Part shown: in pieces, positions 8,923 through 16,611 of the stretch
Layout of the letters: each line of letters starts with the position of its first letter
Position numbering within the stretch: position 1 is the first letter of the stretch
Assembly: GCA_031418215.1 (NCBI GenBank)
Contig: JANOXC010000014.1
Location: 1-50,813, forward strand
Direction of reading: 5' to 3'
DNA: 50,813 nt
DNA from: JANOXC01 sp031418215
Lineage (GTDB): Bacteria; Bacteroidota; Bacteroidia; AKYH767-A; OLB10
Notes under the pieces: model-generated
Told to the model about the DNA's origin: nothing
The model's database searches: none
What the model saw: only the letters and a program-made list of their open reading frames with translations
Program-made: the position numbers and the translations under genes

Positions 8923-9488
8923 TGAGCTTTGAACCTAGGTTAAGAGAAAAATATAAAAATGAGATCGTAAAATCTCTGAAGGAACGCTTTGCTTACAAAA
9001 GCATTATGCAAGTTCCAAAGTTGGAAAAAATTTGCCTGAACCAGGGAGTTGGCGATGCTACATCAGATAAGAAACTGATCGACAGCGCCATCACTGAGAT
9101 GGGTAATATCACAGGACAAAAGCCAGTTTCAACCAAGTCAAAGAAAGATATTTCTAACTTCAAGTTACGCGCCGGTGTGCCTGTTGGAGTAAGAGTGACA
9201 CTTCGTGGTGATAAAATGTATGAATTCCTTGATCGTTTGATTTCTGTGTCTTTGCCACGTATCCGTGATTTTCGCGGCGTGAATGATAAAGGATTTGACG
9301 GACGTGGCAATTATACATTGGGAATTACAGAGCAAATCATCTTCCCGGAAATCGATATTGATAAAGTAAATAAAATAACCGGTATGGATATTACCTTCGT
9401 TACTTCTGCAACGAAAGATAATGAGGCAATGGAATTACTGAAAGAATTTGGAATGCCATTTAAAAACCAGACTAAAACAAATATATAG
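8922..9488 (+). CDS. rplE: 50S ribosomal protein uL5 (L5)
   Basis: A 188-residue protein with FAYKSIMQVPKLEKICLNQGVGDA near the N-terminus and the later signatures FKLRAGVPVGVRVTLRG and RGNYTLGITEQIIFPEID. uL5 binds 5S rRNA in the central protuberance and forms a bridge to the 30S head through uS13. Length is close to the family norm of about 180. The start overlaps the rplX stop by one base, and rpsN follows after 6 bp. Confidence 0.97.
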   Translation: MSFEPRLREKYKNEIVKSLKERFAYKSIMQVPKLEKICLNQGVGDATSDKKLIDSAITEMGNITGQKPVSTKSKKDISNFKLRAGVPVGVRVTLRGDKMYEFLDRLISVSLPRIRDFRGVNDKGFDGRGNYTLGITEQIIFPEIDIDKVNKITGMDITFVTSATKDNEAMELLKEFGMPFKNQTKTNI

Positions 9489-9494
9489 AATCGC

Positions 9495-9764
9495 ATGTCA
9501 AAAGAAAGCATTAAAGCTCGCGAATTAAAGAGAATTCGCACAGTTGAAAAGTATGCAGATAGGCGCAAGGCTTTGAAAGAAGCTGGTGACTATGAAGGCT
9601 TACAGAAGTTGCCTCGTAATGCATCACCTTGTCGTGTACGCAATCGTTGCAAATTAACTGGCAGGCCAAGAGGCTATATGAGACAGTTTGGTATCAGCAG
9701 GGTGTTATTCCGCAAGATGGCACTGTCTGGTAAGATTGCAGGAGTTACAAAAGCTTCCTGGTAA
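9495..9764 (+). CDS. rpsN: 30S ribosomal protein uS14 (S14), zinc-free long form
   Basis: An 89-residue uS14 with the C-terminal signature CKLTGRPRGYMRQFGISR. Two forms of uS14 exist: a short one of about 61 residues with a CxxC/CxxC zinc site, and a long C-minus form of about 90-100. Here only two cysteines are present (CRVRNRC), so no four-cysteine zinc site can form and this is the long form. uS14 sits in the 30S head next to uS3 and uS10. It lies between rplE and rpsH as usual. Confidence 0.97.
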   Translation: MSKESIKARELKRIRTVEKYADRRKALKEAGDYEGLQKLPRNASPCRVRNRCKLTGRPRGYMRQFGISRVLFRKMALSGKIAGVTKASW

Positions 9765-9810
9765 AAAAATAAATTAATTAACGGATAACGAAAATAATCG
9801 ATATATAATA

Positions 9811-10209
9811 ATGACTGATCCGATAGCAGATTACTTAACCCGAGTAAGAAATGCCGTGAAGGCAAATCATCGTGTTGTAGAGGTGCCGGCTTCCAATTTC
9901 AAAAAGGAAATCACCAAAATACTTTACGATAAGGGTTACATCGCGAATTATAAATTCGAAGATTCTGACAATAAACAGGGCAATATAAAAATCGCCCTTA
10001 AGTATAACGCTGTGTCTAAGCAACCTGCAATTACAGCAATTCGCAGGGTGAGCAGACCGGGTTTGCGTAAGTATGTGCATGCCGATAAACTCCCAAGAGT
10101 TATCAATGGTCTGGGCATTGCTTTGATTTCTACATCAAGAGGATTGATGACAGATAAAGAAGCGCGTAACCTGCGTGTTGGCGGCGAGGTAATATGTTAT
10201 ATATATTAA
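9811..10209 (+). CDS. rpsH: 30S ribosomal protein uS8 (S8)
   Basis: A 132-residue protein beginning MTDPIADYLTRVRNAVKA and ending with GLALISTSRG-like (here GIALISTSRGLMTDKEARNLRVGGEVICYIY), the strongly conserved uS8 C-terminal half. uS8 binds helix 21 of 16S rRNA in the central domain and, in enterobacteria, represses the spc operon. The stop codon lies within an alternating TA run (10198-10206). rplF follows after 25 bp. Confidence 0.97.
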   Translation: MTDPIADYLTRVRNAVKANHRVVEVPASNFKKEITKILYDKGYIANYKFEDSDNKQGNIKIALKYNAVSKQPAITAIRRVSRPGLRKYVHADKLPRVINGLGIALISTSRGLMTDKEARNLRVGGEVICYIY

Positions 10210-10234
10210 TATTTATTAAGAAAGTCAAAGAGTC

Positions 10235-10789
10235 ATGTCACGTATAGGAAAATTACCGGTTCAGATACCCAGCGGAGTGCAGGTGTCATATGCAGATTCA
10301 GTTGTAACTGTGAAAGGTCCGAAAGGAACACTTACGCAAAAACTTACTGATGAAATCGGCGTCACAATGGAAGGCCCTCAGCTTACCGTTACACGTCCAA
10401 CAGAACAGAAGCGTCACCGTGCATTGCATGGTTTGTATCGCTCACTAATTAACAACATGGTAACTGGTGTTTCAACCGGTTTCAAAGTTGAACAGGAATT
10501 GGTAGGTGTTGGTTACCGTGCATCAAATCAGGGCCAGACACTTGACCTTGTGTTGGGTTATTCTCACCACGTAGTTTTTGAATTGCCTTCAGAAATTAAA
10601 GTGGCCACTAGACAGGATAAAGGTCAGAATCCAATCATTACATTGGAGAGTTTTGACAAGCAATTGATTGGCCAGGTATCGGCTAAAATCCGTTCATTAA
10701 GAACACCGGAGCCATACAAAGGAAAGGGTATTAAGTTCGTTGGTGAAACATTAAGACGTAAAGCAGGAAAATCTGCAGCTAAAAAATAA
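10235..10789 (+). CDS. rplF: 50S ribosomal protein uL6 (L6)
   Basis: A 184-residue protein with the N-terminal MSRIGKLPVQIPSGVQV, the internally repeated fold of uL6, and the C-terminal signature PEPYKGKGIKFVGETLRRKAGK. uL6 sits at the stalk base near the sarcin-ricin loop where elongation factors bind. The tail KAGKSAAKK is a short lysine-rich extension. Start context gagtcATG; no Shine-Dalgarno. Confidence 0.97.
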   Translation: MSRIGKLPVQIPSGVQVSYADSVVTVKGPKGTLTQKLTDEIGVTMEGPQLTVTRPTEQKRHRALHGLYRSLINNMVTGVSTGFKVEQELVGVGYRASNQGQTLDLVLGYSHHVVFELPSEIKVATRQDKGQNPIITLESFDKQLIGQVSAKIRSLRTPEPYKGKGIKFVGETLRRKAGKSAAKK

Positions 10790-10811
10790 TTAAGATAAGA
10801 TTCTAATTGTC

Positions 10812-11165
10812 ATGCAAAGTCATAAAGAAATACGCAGAGGGAAGATTCGTAATCGCATTCGTAAGGTAGTTAAAGGAACTGCTGAGCGCCCTAGGTTATC
10901 AATCTTCAGAAGTAACAAACAAATCTATGCTCAAATCATAGATGATGTTAAAGGTTTGACCATTGCTGCCGCTTCATCACGTGAAGGCGGAGTGGAGGCC
11001 AAATCAAAAAAGATTGATCAGGCAGCAACTGTTGGTAAAATGATTGGCGAAAAAGCAATGAATGCCGGAATTACCCAGGTGGTTTTCGATCGTGGTGGAA
11101 ACTTGTATCACGGAAGGGTTAAGGCTCTTGCTGATGGTGCACGGGAAGCCGGTTTAAAATTTTAA
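10812..11165 (+). CDS. rplR: 50S ribosomal protein uL18 (L18)
   Basis: A 117-residue protein, the usual length, with RPRLSIFRSNKQIYAQIIDD (about 28-47) and the C-terminal FDRGGNLYHGRVKALADGAREAGLKF, the signature of uL18. It binds 5S rRNA in the central protuberance together with uL5. The 36-bp gap after it is made almost wholly of A and T, with two alternating TA runs (11168-11175 and 11179-11186) before rpsE. Confidence 0.97.
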   Translation: MQSHKEIRRGKIRNRIRKVVKGTAERPRLSIFRSNKQIYAQIIDDVKGLTIAAASSREGGVEAKSKKIDQAATVGKMIGEKAMNAGITQVVFDRGGNLYHGRVKALADGAREAGLKF

Positions 11166-11201
11166 TAATATATATTATTATATATACAAGATATTTATAA
11201 A

Positions 11202-11717
11202 ATGGATCACAAAAGCAAAAGAGTAAAATCAACTGAGACCGAGTTACATGATAAGTTGGTTTCCGTAAACCGTGTTACCAAGGTTACGAAAGGTGGTCGT
11301 GCATTCGGTTTTGCCGCAATTACAGTTGTTGGTGATGAGAAAGGCGTTATCGGTCATGGACTTGGTAAAGCGAAGGAAGTTGCCGACGCAGTGACAAAGA
11401 GCATTGATGATGCAAAGAAAAACCTGGTGAAAGTTCCGGTTTACAAAGGCACAGTTCCACATGAGCAGAATGGTAAGTTCGGTGGTGCAAGGGTGTTTTT
11501 GAAGCCTGCTGCTCCCGGAACAGGAGTAATAGCAGGAGGTGCGATGCGTGCTGTACTGGAGAGTGTTGGAATTACAGATGTGTTGGCAAAATCCAAAGGA
11601 TCTTCCAACCCGCACAATGTTGTGAAGGCTACTATTGATGCATTATTGAAAATGCGTGATCCGAGAAGTGTTGCTGAGCAACGTGGCATTGAATTGTCAA
11701 AAGTGTTCAACGGTTAA
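11202..11717 (+). CDS. rpsE: 30S ribosomal protein uS5 (S5)
   Basis: A 171-residue protein with the dsRNA-binding-like N-terminal half (VNRVTKVTKGGRAFGFAAITVVGD, about 23-46) and the later AAPGTGVIAGGAMRAVLE, both typical of uS5. It lies near the decoding region and mRNA entry tunnel; changes in its loop alter decoding accuracy in other species. rpmD follows after 23 bp. Confidence 0.97.
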   Translation: MDHKSKRVKSTETELHDKLVSVNRVTKVTKGGRAFGFAAITVVGDEKGVIGHGLGKAKEVADAVTKSIDDAKKNLVKVPVYKGTVPHEQNGKFGGARVFLKPAAPGTGVIAGGAMRAVLESVGITDVLAKSKGSSNPHNVVKATIDALLKMRDPRSVAEQRGIELSKVFNG

Positions 11718-11740
11718 TATATACAGGTAAGATTTGAACA

Positions 11741-11914
11741 ATGGGAAAAATGAAAATTACACAAGTAAAAAGCGGGGTTAACCGTACTGAAGTGCAAAAG
11801 AGAACTTTAAAGGCTTTGGGATTAAAAATGCACAAAACCGTTGAAGTGGAAACTACACCTCAGGTAACAGGGATGATTGCTAAAGTGCAACACTTAATTA
11901 AAATAGAAAATTAA
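11741..11914 (+). CDS. rpmD: 50S ribosomal protein uL30 (L30)
   Basis: A short gene read directly from the sequence: 57 codons from ATG 11741 to TAA 11912-11914. The product begins MGKMKITQVKSGVNR and contains QKRTLKALGLKMHKTVEV and MIAKVQHLIKIEN, matching the uL30 pattern of a small ferredoxin-like-fold protein. Size is normal. An in-frame ATG four codons in (MKITQV) is an alternative start. Position between rpsE and rplO is the standard spc order. uL30 binds 23S domain II near the 5S region. Confidence 0.94.
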   Translation: MGKMKITQVKSGVNRTEVQKRTLKALGLKMHKTVEVETTPQVTGMIAKVQHLIKIEN

Positions 11915-11931
11915 AAAGAAGCTGATTCGAA

Positions 11932-12384
11932 ATGGAACTACATAACTTAAAACCTGCAGAGGGAGCAGTTAAAAACAACAAACGCCTAGGTCGCGGTACC
12001 GGATCCGGACGTGGTGGAACATCCACACGTGGACATAAAGGTGCGCAATCACGCAGCGGTTACAGTCGTAAGGCAGGTTTCGAAGGTGGTCAAATGCCGT
12101 TACAGCGAAGACTTCCGAAATTTGGATTTAAAAACATTAATCGTGTTGAATACACTGGTATCAACCTTGATGTTATCCAAAAACTGGCCGAGCAAAATAT
12201 TACTGAATTTGATCATGCTTTATTTGTTAAAAGGGGATTGGCGACCAAAAATGACAGAGTTAAAATACTAGGTCGTGGTGAGATTAAATCGTCAGTTAAA
12301 ATTACAGCTCATGCTTTTTCTGCTTCGGCAAAAGAAGCAATTGAAAAAGTTGGTGGTACCACAGCATTGCTAAATAAAATATGA
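11932..12384 (+). CDS. rplO: 50S ribosomal protein uL15 (L15)
   Basis: A 150-residue protein starting MELHNLKPAEGAVKNNKRLGRG, with the Gly/Arg-rich N-terminal arm GSGRGGTSTRGHKGAQSRSGY and the FEGGQMPLQRRLPKFGF motif diagnostic of uL15. The arm threads into 23S rRNA; the protein joins late in 50S assembly. Its TGA stop overlaps the secY start by four bases (ATGA), coupling ribosome synthesis to translocon synthesis. Confidence 0.97.
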   Translation: MELHNLKPAEGAVKNNKRLGRGTGSGRGGTSTRGHKGAQSRSGYSRKAGFEGGQMPLQRRLPKFGFKNINRVEYTGINLDVIQKLAEQNITEFDHALFVKRGLATKNDRVKILGRGEIKSSVKITAHAFSASAKEAIEKVGGTTALLNKI

Positions 12385-13727
12385 AGAACCTTCTACAGAC
12401 ATTACGTAACATCTTTACTATTGATGAACTGCGCACTCGCATTCTCAATACTTTGCTGTTTCTTTTAGTGTATCGCTTTGCAGCGCATGTGGTGTTGCCT
12501 GGTGTTGATCCATCCAAACTGGCCGGTTTACAAAACCAGACTTCAGGCGGAATTTTGGGATTGCTCGATATGTTTGCCGGTGGTGCTTTCTCACAGGCTT
12601 CAGTTGTGGCACTAGGAATCATGCCTTATATTTCTGCCTCTATCGTTGTACAGCTGTTGGGGATTGCCGTTCCTTATTTCCAGAAATTACAGAAGGAAGG
12701 CGAAAGTGGACGTAAAAAAATTAATCAGTATACCAGGATACTCACGGTATTGGTAGTTGCATTTCAAGCACCAGGATATTTGATCAATCTTCGTGCACAA
12801 GCTCCCGGAGCATTATTAACTTATCAAGATTCACCATTCTTTTTCATGATGAGTTCAACACTTATCATTATTGCAGGTACATTATTCATCATGTGGCTTG
12901 GTGAAAGAATCACAGAGAAAGGGTTGGGTAATGGAATTTCATTGATCATTATGACCGGTATTATTGCACGTCTTCCTTTTGCTTTGTATAAAGAATTAGA
13001 ATCACGCCTTAATGAAGGTGGAGGTCTTGTTCTATTTCTAGTAGAAATTGTAGCACTATTTGCCGTTGTGGTATTTGTGATTTTATTGGTTCAGGGAACA
13101 CGTAAGATTCCGGTGCAGTTTGCGAAGAAAATTGTTGGTAACCGTCAGTACGGAGGAGTGCGTCAGTATATTCCATTAAAGGTAAATGCAGCAGGTGTTA
13201 TGCCAATTGTATTTGCACAAGCAATTATGTTTATTCCTGCAACGGTAGCTCAGTTCTTTCCGGAGTCAGCTTCATGGCAGGGAATGGCACATTCATTAAC
13301 TGATTTTCACTCTCCGGTTTATAATATTGTATTTGCCTTGTTAATCATTGCCTTTACTTATTTCTATACAGCTATTGCAGTGAATCCTCACCAGATGGCT
13401 GATGATATGAAGAAGAACGGAGGATTTGTTCCGGGTATTAAGCCAGGACGTAAAACATCTGAATTTATTGATGAAGTGATGTCAAAAATCACGTTGCCGG
13501 GATCCATATTTCTTGCATTTATTGCCATTCTTCCTTCGTTTGGTAAAATCGCAGGAATGAATACGCAATTTGCACAGTTCTATGGAGGTACTTCTCTATT
13601 GATTCTGGTGGGTGTTGTATTGGATACATTACAACAAATAGAAAGTCATTTATTAATGCGTCACTATGATGGGTTAATGAAATCAGGAAGAATAAAAGGT
13701 CGCAGTACTGCTGGTGCTGCTGTTTAA
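12381..13727 (+). CDS. secY: Protein translocase subunit SecY
   Basis: A 448-residue polytopic inner-membrane protein forming the channel of the SecYEG translocon. The expected ten membrane helices can be followed, from LLFLLVYRFAAHVVLPG in helix 1 through the C-terminal hydrophobic segments. Family landmarks include GGAFSQASVVALGIMPYISASI and KGLGNGISLII, and the cytosolic loop GNRQYGGVRQYIPLKVN. It starts inside the rplO stop and is followed after 33 bp by map, the usual spc-alpha linkage. Length is standard. Confidence 0.98.
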   Translation: MKNLLQTLRNIFTIDELRTRILNTLLFLLVYRFAAHVVLPGVDPSKLAGLQNQTSGGILGLLDMFAGGAFSQASVVALGIMPYISASIVVQLLGIAVPYFQKLQKEGESGRKKINQYTRILTVLVVAFQAPGYLINLRAQAPGALLTYQDSPFFFMMSSTLIIIAGTLFIMWLGERITEKGLGNGISLIIMTGIIARLPFALYKELESRLNEGGGLVLFLVEIVALFAVVVFVILLVQGTRKIPVQFAKKIVGNRQYGGVRQYIPLKVNAAGVMPIVFAQAIMFIPATVAQFFPESASWQGMAHSLTDFHSPVYNIVFALLIIAFTYFYTAIAVNPHQMADDMKKNGGFVPGIKPGRKTSEFIDEVMSKITLPGSIFLAFIAILPSFGKIAGMNTQFAQFYGGTSLLILVGVVLDTLQQIESHLLMRHYDGLMKSGRIKGRSTAGAAV

Positions 13728-13760
13728 TAATAAATATTGAATTATATATAAAGTTGTTGA

Positions 13761-14582
13761 ATGGCTGGAGGGGCGATTATATATAAGAGTGCTGAGGAGA
13801 TTGAATTAATTAGATTGAGTTCTTTACTTGTAGGAAAAACGTTGGCGGAAGTTGCTCTTCACCTGCAACCGGGAGTTACTACGGCAAGACTTGATGAAAT
13901 TGCGGAGCAGTTCATCAGGGATCATGGTGCAACACCATCCTTTAAAGGTTATCATGGATATAAAGCTTCGCTTTGTATCTCAATCAATGAAGAGGTGGTG
14001 CATGGCATACCAGGCAAACGTGAAGTAAAAGAAGGCGATATCGTTTCCATTGATTGCGGAGTTTATATGAATGGATATCATGGAGATTCTGCTTATACAT
14101 TCCCCGTACTGGTTACCGATCAGGAAACATTAAAGTTGTTACATGTTACAACGAAATGCCTTGAGGTAGGAATTCAAAAAGCCAAATCGGCTAACAGGAT
14201 TGGTGATGTTAGTGCAGCGATACAGGAAATGGCAGAGCGTCACGGTTATGGTGTGGTAAGGGAATTGGTTGGTCATGGTGTTGGCAAAAGTTTACACGAG
14301 AAGCCAGAAGTTCCCAATTATGGAAAGAAGGGAAGTGGTCCGCAGTTAAAACCAGGAATGACGCTAGCGATTGAACCGATGATTAACATGGGTACAAAGA
14401 ATGTGAAGCAGTTAAGTGATGGATGGACAGTAGTGACTTATGATATGAAAAAATCAGCTCACTTCGAACATACAATTGCTGTAACCAATGGAGAAGCTGA
14501 TATTCTGTCATCGTTTAAAGAAATTGAAATTGCAATAGAAAAGAATCAATATATAACCTTATCAGCATCAACAGTTGAATAA
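13761..14582 (+). CDS. map: Type I methionine aminopeptidase
   Basis: A 273-residue cytosolic metalloprotease that removes the N-terminal Met from nascent proteins. The five metal ligands of the pita-bread fold can be placed at D98 (SIDCG), D109 (HGDSAY), H172 (GHGVG), E205 (IEPM) and E236 (FEHT); H81 (VVHGIPG) fits the substrate-binding histidine. It lacks the N-terminal zinc fingers of longer forms. The last base of its stop is the first base of the infA ATG. Alternating TA runs flank the start (13743-13750 and 13778-13785, the latter coding for IYK). Confidence 0.97.
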   Translation: MAGGAIIYKSAEEIELIRLSSLLVGKTLAEVALHLQPGVTTARLDEIAEQFIRDHGATPSFKGYHGYKASLCISINEEVVHGIPGKREVKEGDIVSIDCGVYMNGYHGDSAYTFPVLVTDQETLKLLHVTTKCLEVGIQKAKSANRIGDVSAAIQEMAERHGYGVVRELVGHGVGKSLHEKPEVPNYGKKGSGPQLKPGMTLAIEPMINMGTKNVKQLSDGWTVVTYDMKKSAHFEHTIAVTNGEADILSSFKEIEIAIEKNQYITLSASTVE

Positions 14583-14800
14583 TGTCTAAACAGACGGCCA
14601 TTGAGCAAGACGGAACAATTACAGAAGCTTTATCCAATGCAACCTTTCGGGTTGAGCTGGAGAATGGTCACGAGATAATTGCACATATTTCAGGTAAAAT
14701 GCGAATGAATTATATTAAGATACTACCGGGTGATAAAGTAAAAGTTGAAATGTCGCCTTATGATTTATCAAAAGGAAGAATAACTTATAGATATAAATAA
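14582..14800 (+). CDS. infA: Translation initiation factor IF-1
   Basis: A 72-residue S1/OB-fold protein of exactly the family size. It shows the signatures ALSNATFRVELENGHEIIAHISGKMRMNYIKILPGDKV and the final DLSKGRITYRYK. IF-1 binds the 30S A site during initiation and works with IF-2 and IF-3. It is coupled to map by a one-base overlap, and followed by a 59-bp gap with a possible hairpin before rpmJ. Confidence 0.97.
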   Translation: MSKQTAIEQDGTITEALSNATFRVELENGHEIIAHISGKMRMNYIKILPGDKVKVEMSPYDLSKGRITYRYK

Positions 14801-14807
14801 TTAAAGT

Positions 14808-14841
14808 TTAGTATTACTCGTGTTAACATAGGAAATACTAA
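14808..14841 (+). other. Intercistronic inverted repeat between infA and rpmJ
   Basis: TTAGTATT at 14808-14815 is complementary to AATACTAA at 14834-14841, giving an 8-bp AT-rich stem with an 18-nt loop that contains the palindrome GTTAAC. No T tract follows, so it does not look like an intrinsic terminator. It could be an RNA processing or stability element between the spc and alpha parts of the transcript. This is inference from base complementarity alone. Confidence 0.35.
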
Positions 14842-14859
14842 TCTGTAAACAATAAAAAG

Positions 14860-14976
14860 ATGAAAGTAAAACCATCACTTAAAAAACGCAGTGTTGATTG
14901 CAAAATCGTAAGACGCAAAGGAGTCTTGTTTGTTATCAATAAAAAAAATCCACGCTTTAAGCAGCGTCAGGGTTAA
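14860..14976 (+). CDS. rpmJ: 50S ribosomal protein bL36 (L36), zinc-free form
   Basis: A 38-codon gene read directly from the sequence, ATG 14860 to TAA 14976. It encodes MKVKPSLKKR, then a middle with a single Cys (VDCKIVRRKG) and the end NPRFKQRQG. bL36 of many bacteria carries a C-C-C-H zinc ribbon; here only one Cys remains and the other ligand positions are Ser, Asn and Arg, so zinc cannot be bound in the usual way. The C-minus form is common in Bacteroidota. Canonical position between infA and rpsM. Confidence 0.95.
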   Translation: MKVKPSLKKRSVDCKIVRRKGVLFVINKKNPRFKQRQG

Positions 14977-15039
14977 TTCATTAAACAGTAAAATAAAATC
15001 AAAGGACCGGAATTTATATCCTTAAATTAAAAATAAAAA

Positions 15040-15417
15040 ATGGCTCGTATAGCAGGTATTGACTTACCAAAACACAAGAGAGGTGAAATAGGCCTCACAT
15101 ATATATTCGGTATAGGCCGGACAACTGCTCAGAAAATTCTGACTGAAGCAGGCGTTGACTTTAACAAGAAAGTTGAACATTGGGATGATAATGATTTGAA
15201 TAAAATCCGTTCCATCATTAACGAGCAAGTTAAAGTAGAAGGAGCGCTTCGTTCCGAAGTTCAATTGAATATTAAGCGATTGATGGATATTGGTTCTTAC
15301 CGTGGTATCCGCCATCGTGTAGGACTTCCAGTGCGTGGGCAAAGAACAAAAAACAACTGTCGTACAAGGAAAGGCAAGCGTAAAACAGTTGCTAACAAGA
15401 AAAAAGTAACGAAGTAG
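15040..15417 (+). CDS. rpsM: 30S ribosomal protein uS13 (S13)
   Basis: A 125-residue protein beginning MARIAGIDLPKHKRGEIGL, with helix-turn-helix-like YIFGIGRTTAQKIL and the C-terminal GIRHRVGLPVRGQRTKNNCRTRKGKRKT. uS13 lies at the top of the 30S head, contacts P-site tRNA through its basic tail and forms bridges with uL5 and the large subunit. First gene of the alpha block. The 76-bp gap after it holds an inverted repeat. Confidence 0.97.
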   Translation: MARIAGIDLPKHKRGEIGLTYIFGIGRTTAQKILTEAGVDFNKKVEHWDDNDLNKIRSIINEQVKVEGALRSEVQLNIKRLMDIGSYRGIRHRVGLPVRGQRTKNNCRTRKGKRKTVANKKKVTK

Positions 15418-15430
15418 TGATTAGTTAAAA

Positions 15431-15467
15431 GTTAATAGTTAATAGTGAAAAAAAATTAACGATTAAC
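15431..15467 (+). other. Inverted repeat between rpsM and rpsK
   Basis: GTTAATAGTTAAT (15431-15443) and ATTAACGATTAAC (15455-15467) are complementary over 13 bases with a single mismatch, around an 11-nt A-rich loop. The arms are themselves tandem repeats of a GTTAAT-like unit, and a direct repeat of ATAACAGATAACA-like sequence follows up to the rpsK start. There is no run of T after the stem, so a Rho-independent terminator is unlikely. It may slow decay, be processed or regulate rpsK; this is inferred. Confidence 0.4.
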
Positions 15468-15493
15468 AGATAACATATAACAGATAACAAAAA

Positions 15494-15883
15494 ATGGCAA
15501 AGCAAACAAAAGCAGTAAAGAAGAAAGTAGTAAAAGTGGAAGCTTCCGGTGAAGCTCATATCAGCGCTACATTCAACAATATTATTATCAGTCTTACTAA
15601 CATGTCTGGTCAGGTTATTTCCTGGGCATCTGCTGGTAAGATGGGATTTAAAGGGTCTAAAAAGAATACGCCATATGCAGCACAGATGGCAGCTTCCGAG
15701 TGCAGCAAAACTGCTTACGATATGGGGCTTCGTAAAGTAAAAGTATTTGTGAAGGGACCTGGATCAGGAAGAGAATCTGCTATCCGTACATTACATGGAG
15801 CCGGTATTGAAGTTTCTGAGATCGTCGATCTTACACCAATACCACACAATGGTTGCCGTCCTCCTAAAAGAAGAAGGATTTAA
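15494..15883 (+). CDS. rpsK: 30S ribosomal protein uS11 (S11)
   Basis: A 129-residue protein with a Lys-rich N-terminus, then the uS11 core: FNNIIISLTNMSGQVISWASAGKMGFKGSKK split over about 27-58, FVKGPGSGRESAIR, and the end IPHNGCRPPKRRRI. It lies on the 30S platform near the mRNA exit and the 3' end of 16S rRNA. Length is standard. rpsD follows after 56 bp, with an alternating TA run (15888-15895) just past the stop. Confidence 0.97.
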   Translation: MAKQTKAVKKKVVKVEASGEAHISATFNNIIISLTNMSGQVISWASAGKMGFKGSKKNTPYAAQMAASECSKTAYDMGLRKVKVFVKGPGSGRESAIRTLHGAGIEVSEIVDLTPIPHNGCRPPKRRRI

Positions 15884-15939
15884 TTGATATATATAATAAT
15901 TTACAGTCAATAATATTAAATTAAAAGAAATAGCAGATA

Positions 15940-16545
15940 ATGGCAAGATATATAGGACCTAAAACCAGGATTGCACGCAAGTTTCGTGAACCAATCTTTG
16001 GACCAGATAAAAGTTTCGAAAAGAGAAGTTATCCTCCTGGTCAGCATGGATCTAGTAAGAAGCGTTCCAAGCAGTCGGAATATTCAGTACAGCTGAAAGA
16101 GAAGCAAAAGGTAAAATATACTTATGGTATCCTTGAGCGTCAATTTTCTAAAACATTTGATCGCGCTTCCAGAATGGAAGGCATCACTGGTGAGAATCTT
16201 CTAAAGCTGATTGAATCGCGTTTAGACAATGTAGTTTTTCGTTTAGGTATTGCTCCTACACGTTCAGCAGCACGTCAATTAGTATCTCATTGTCATATTA
16301 CAGTAAATGCTGAAGTGGTTAACATTTCATCTTACATATTGAAAGCAGGTGATGTAGTTGCAGTTCGTGAGCGTTCAAAATCACTACCGGTGATTGCTGA
16401 ATCATTAGCCGCACGTATGGCAAAACATGGTTGGTTGGAATGGAACGGACAACAGATGTCAGGTAAATTCCTCAATGCGCCAGCTCGTGCTGAGATCACA
16501 GAGAATATCAAGGAACAACTTATCGTGGAATTATACTCTAAGTAA
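15940..16545 (+). CDS. rpsD: 30S ribosomal protein uS4 (S4)
   Basis: A 201-residue protein starting MARYIGPKTRIARKFREP, with KRSYPPGQHG and the S4 RNA-binding domain LLKLIESRLDNVVFRLGIAPTR starting near residue 87. uS4 is a primary binder of the 16S 5' domain and nucleates 30S assembly; in enterobacteria it represses the alpha operon. The N-terminal zinc-binding cysteines of some uS4 forms are absent. It precedes rpoA in the usual order. Confidence 0.97.
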   Translation: MARYIGPKTRIARKFREPIFGPDKSFEKRSYPPGQHGSSKKRSKQSEYSVQLKEKQKVKYTYGILERQFSKTFDRASRMEGITGENLLKLIESRLDNVVFRLGIAPTRSAARQLVSHCHITVNAEVVNISSYILKAGDVVAVRERSKSLPVIAESLAARMAKHGWLEWNGQQMSGKFLNAPARAEITENIKEQLIVELYSK

Positions 16546-16611
16546 TAGAGTTATTTATATAGTAATAAATAAGTATCAGTAAAAATTTCATAACAATAAA
16601 ACATATATAAG

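Noticed and set aside
11244..11615. 123-residue reverse-strand open frame opposite rpsE
   Set aside because: Fully antisense to uS5, no signal or family feature, and no promoter; a shadow frame.
15421..15490. Repeated TTAATAG and ATAACAGATAACA units, considered as a CRISPR-like or tandem repeat array
   Set aside because: Only two or three imperfect short copies without regular spacers; described instead as an inverted repeat.
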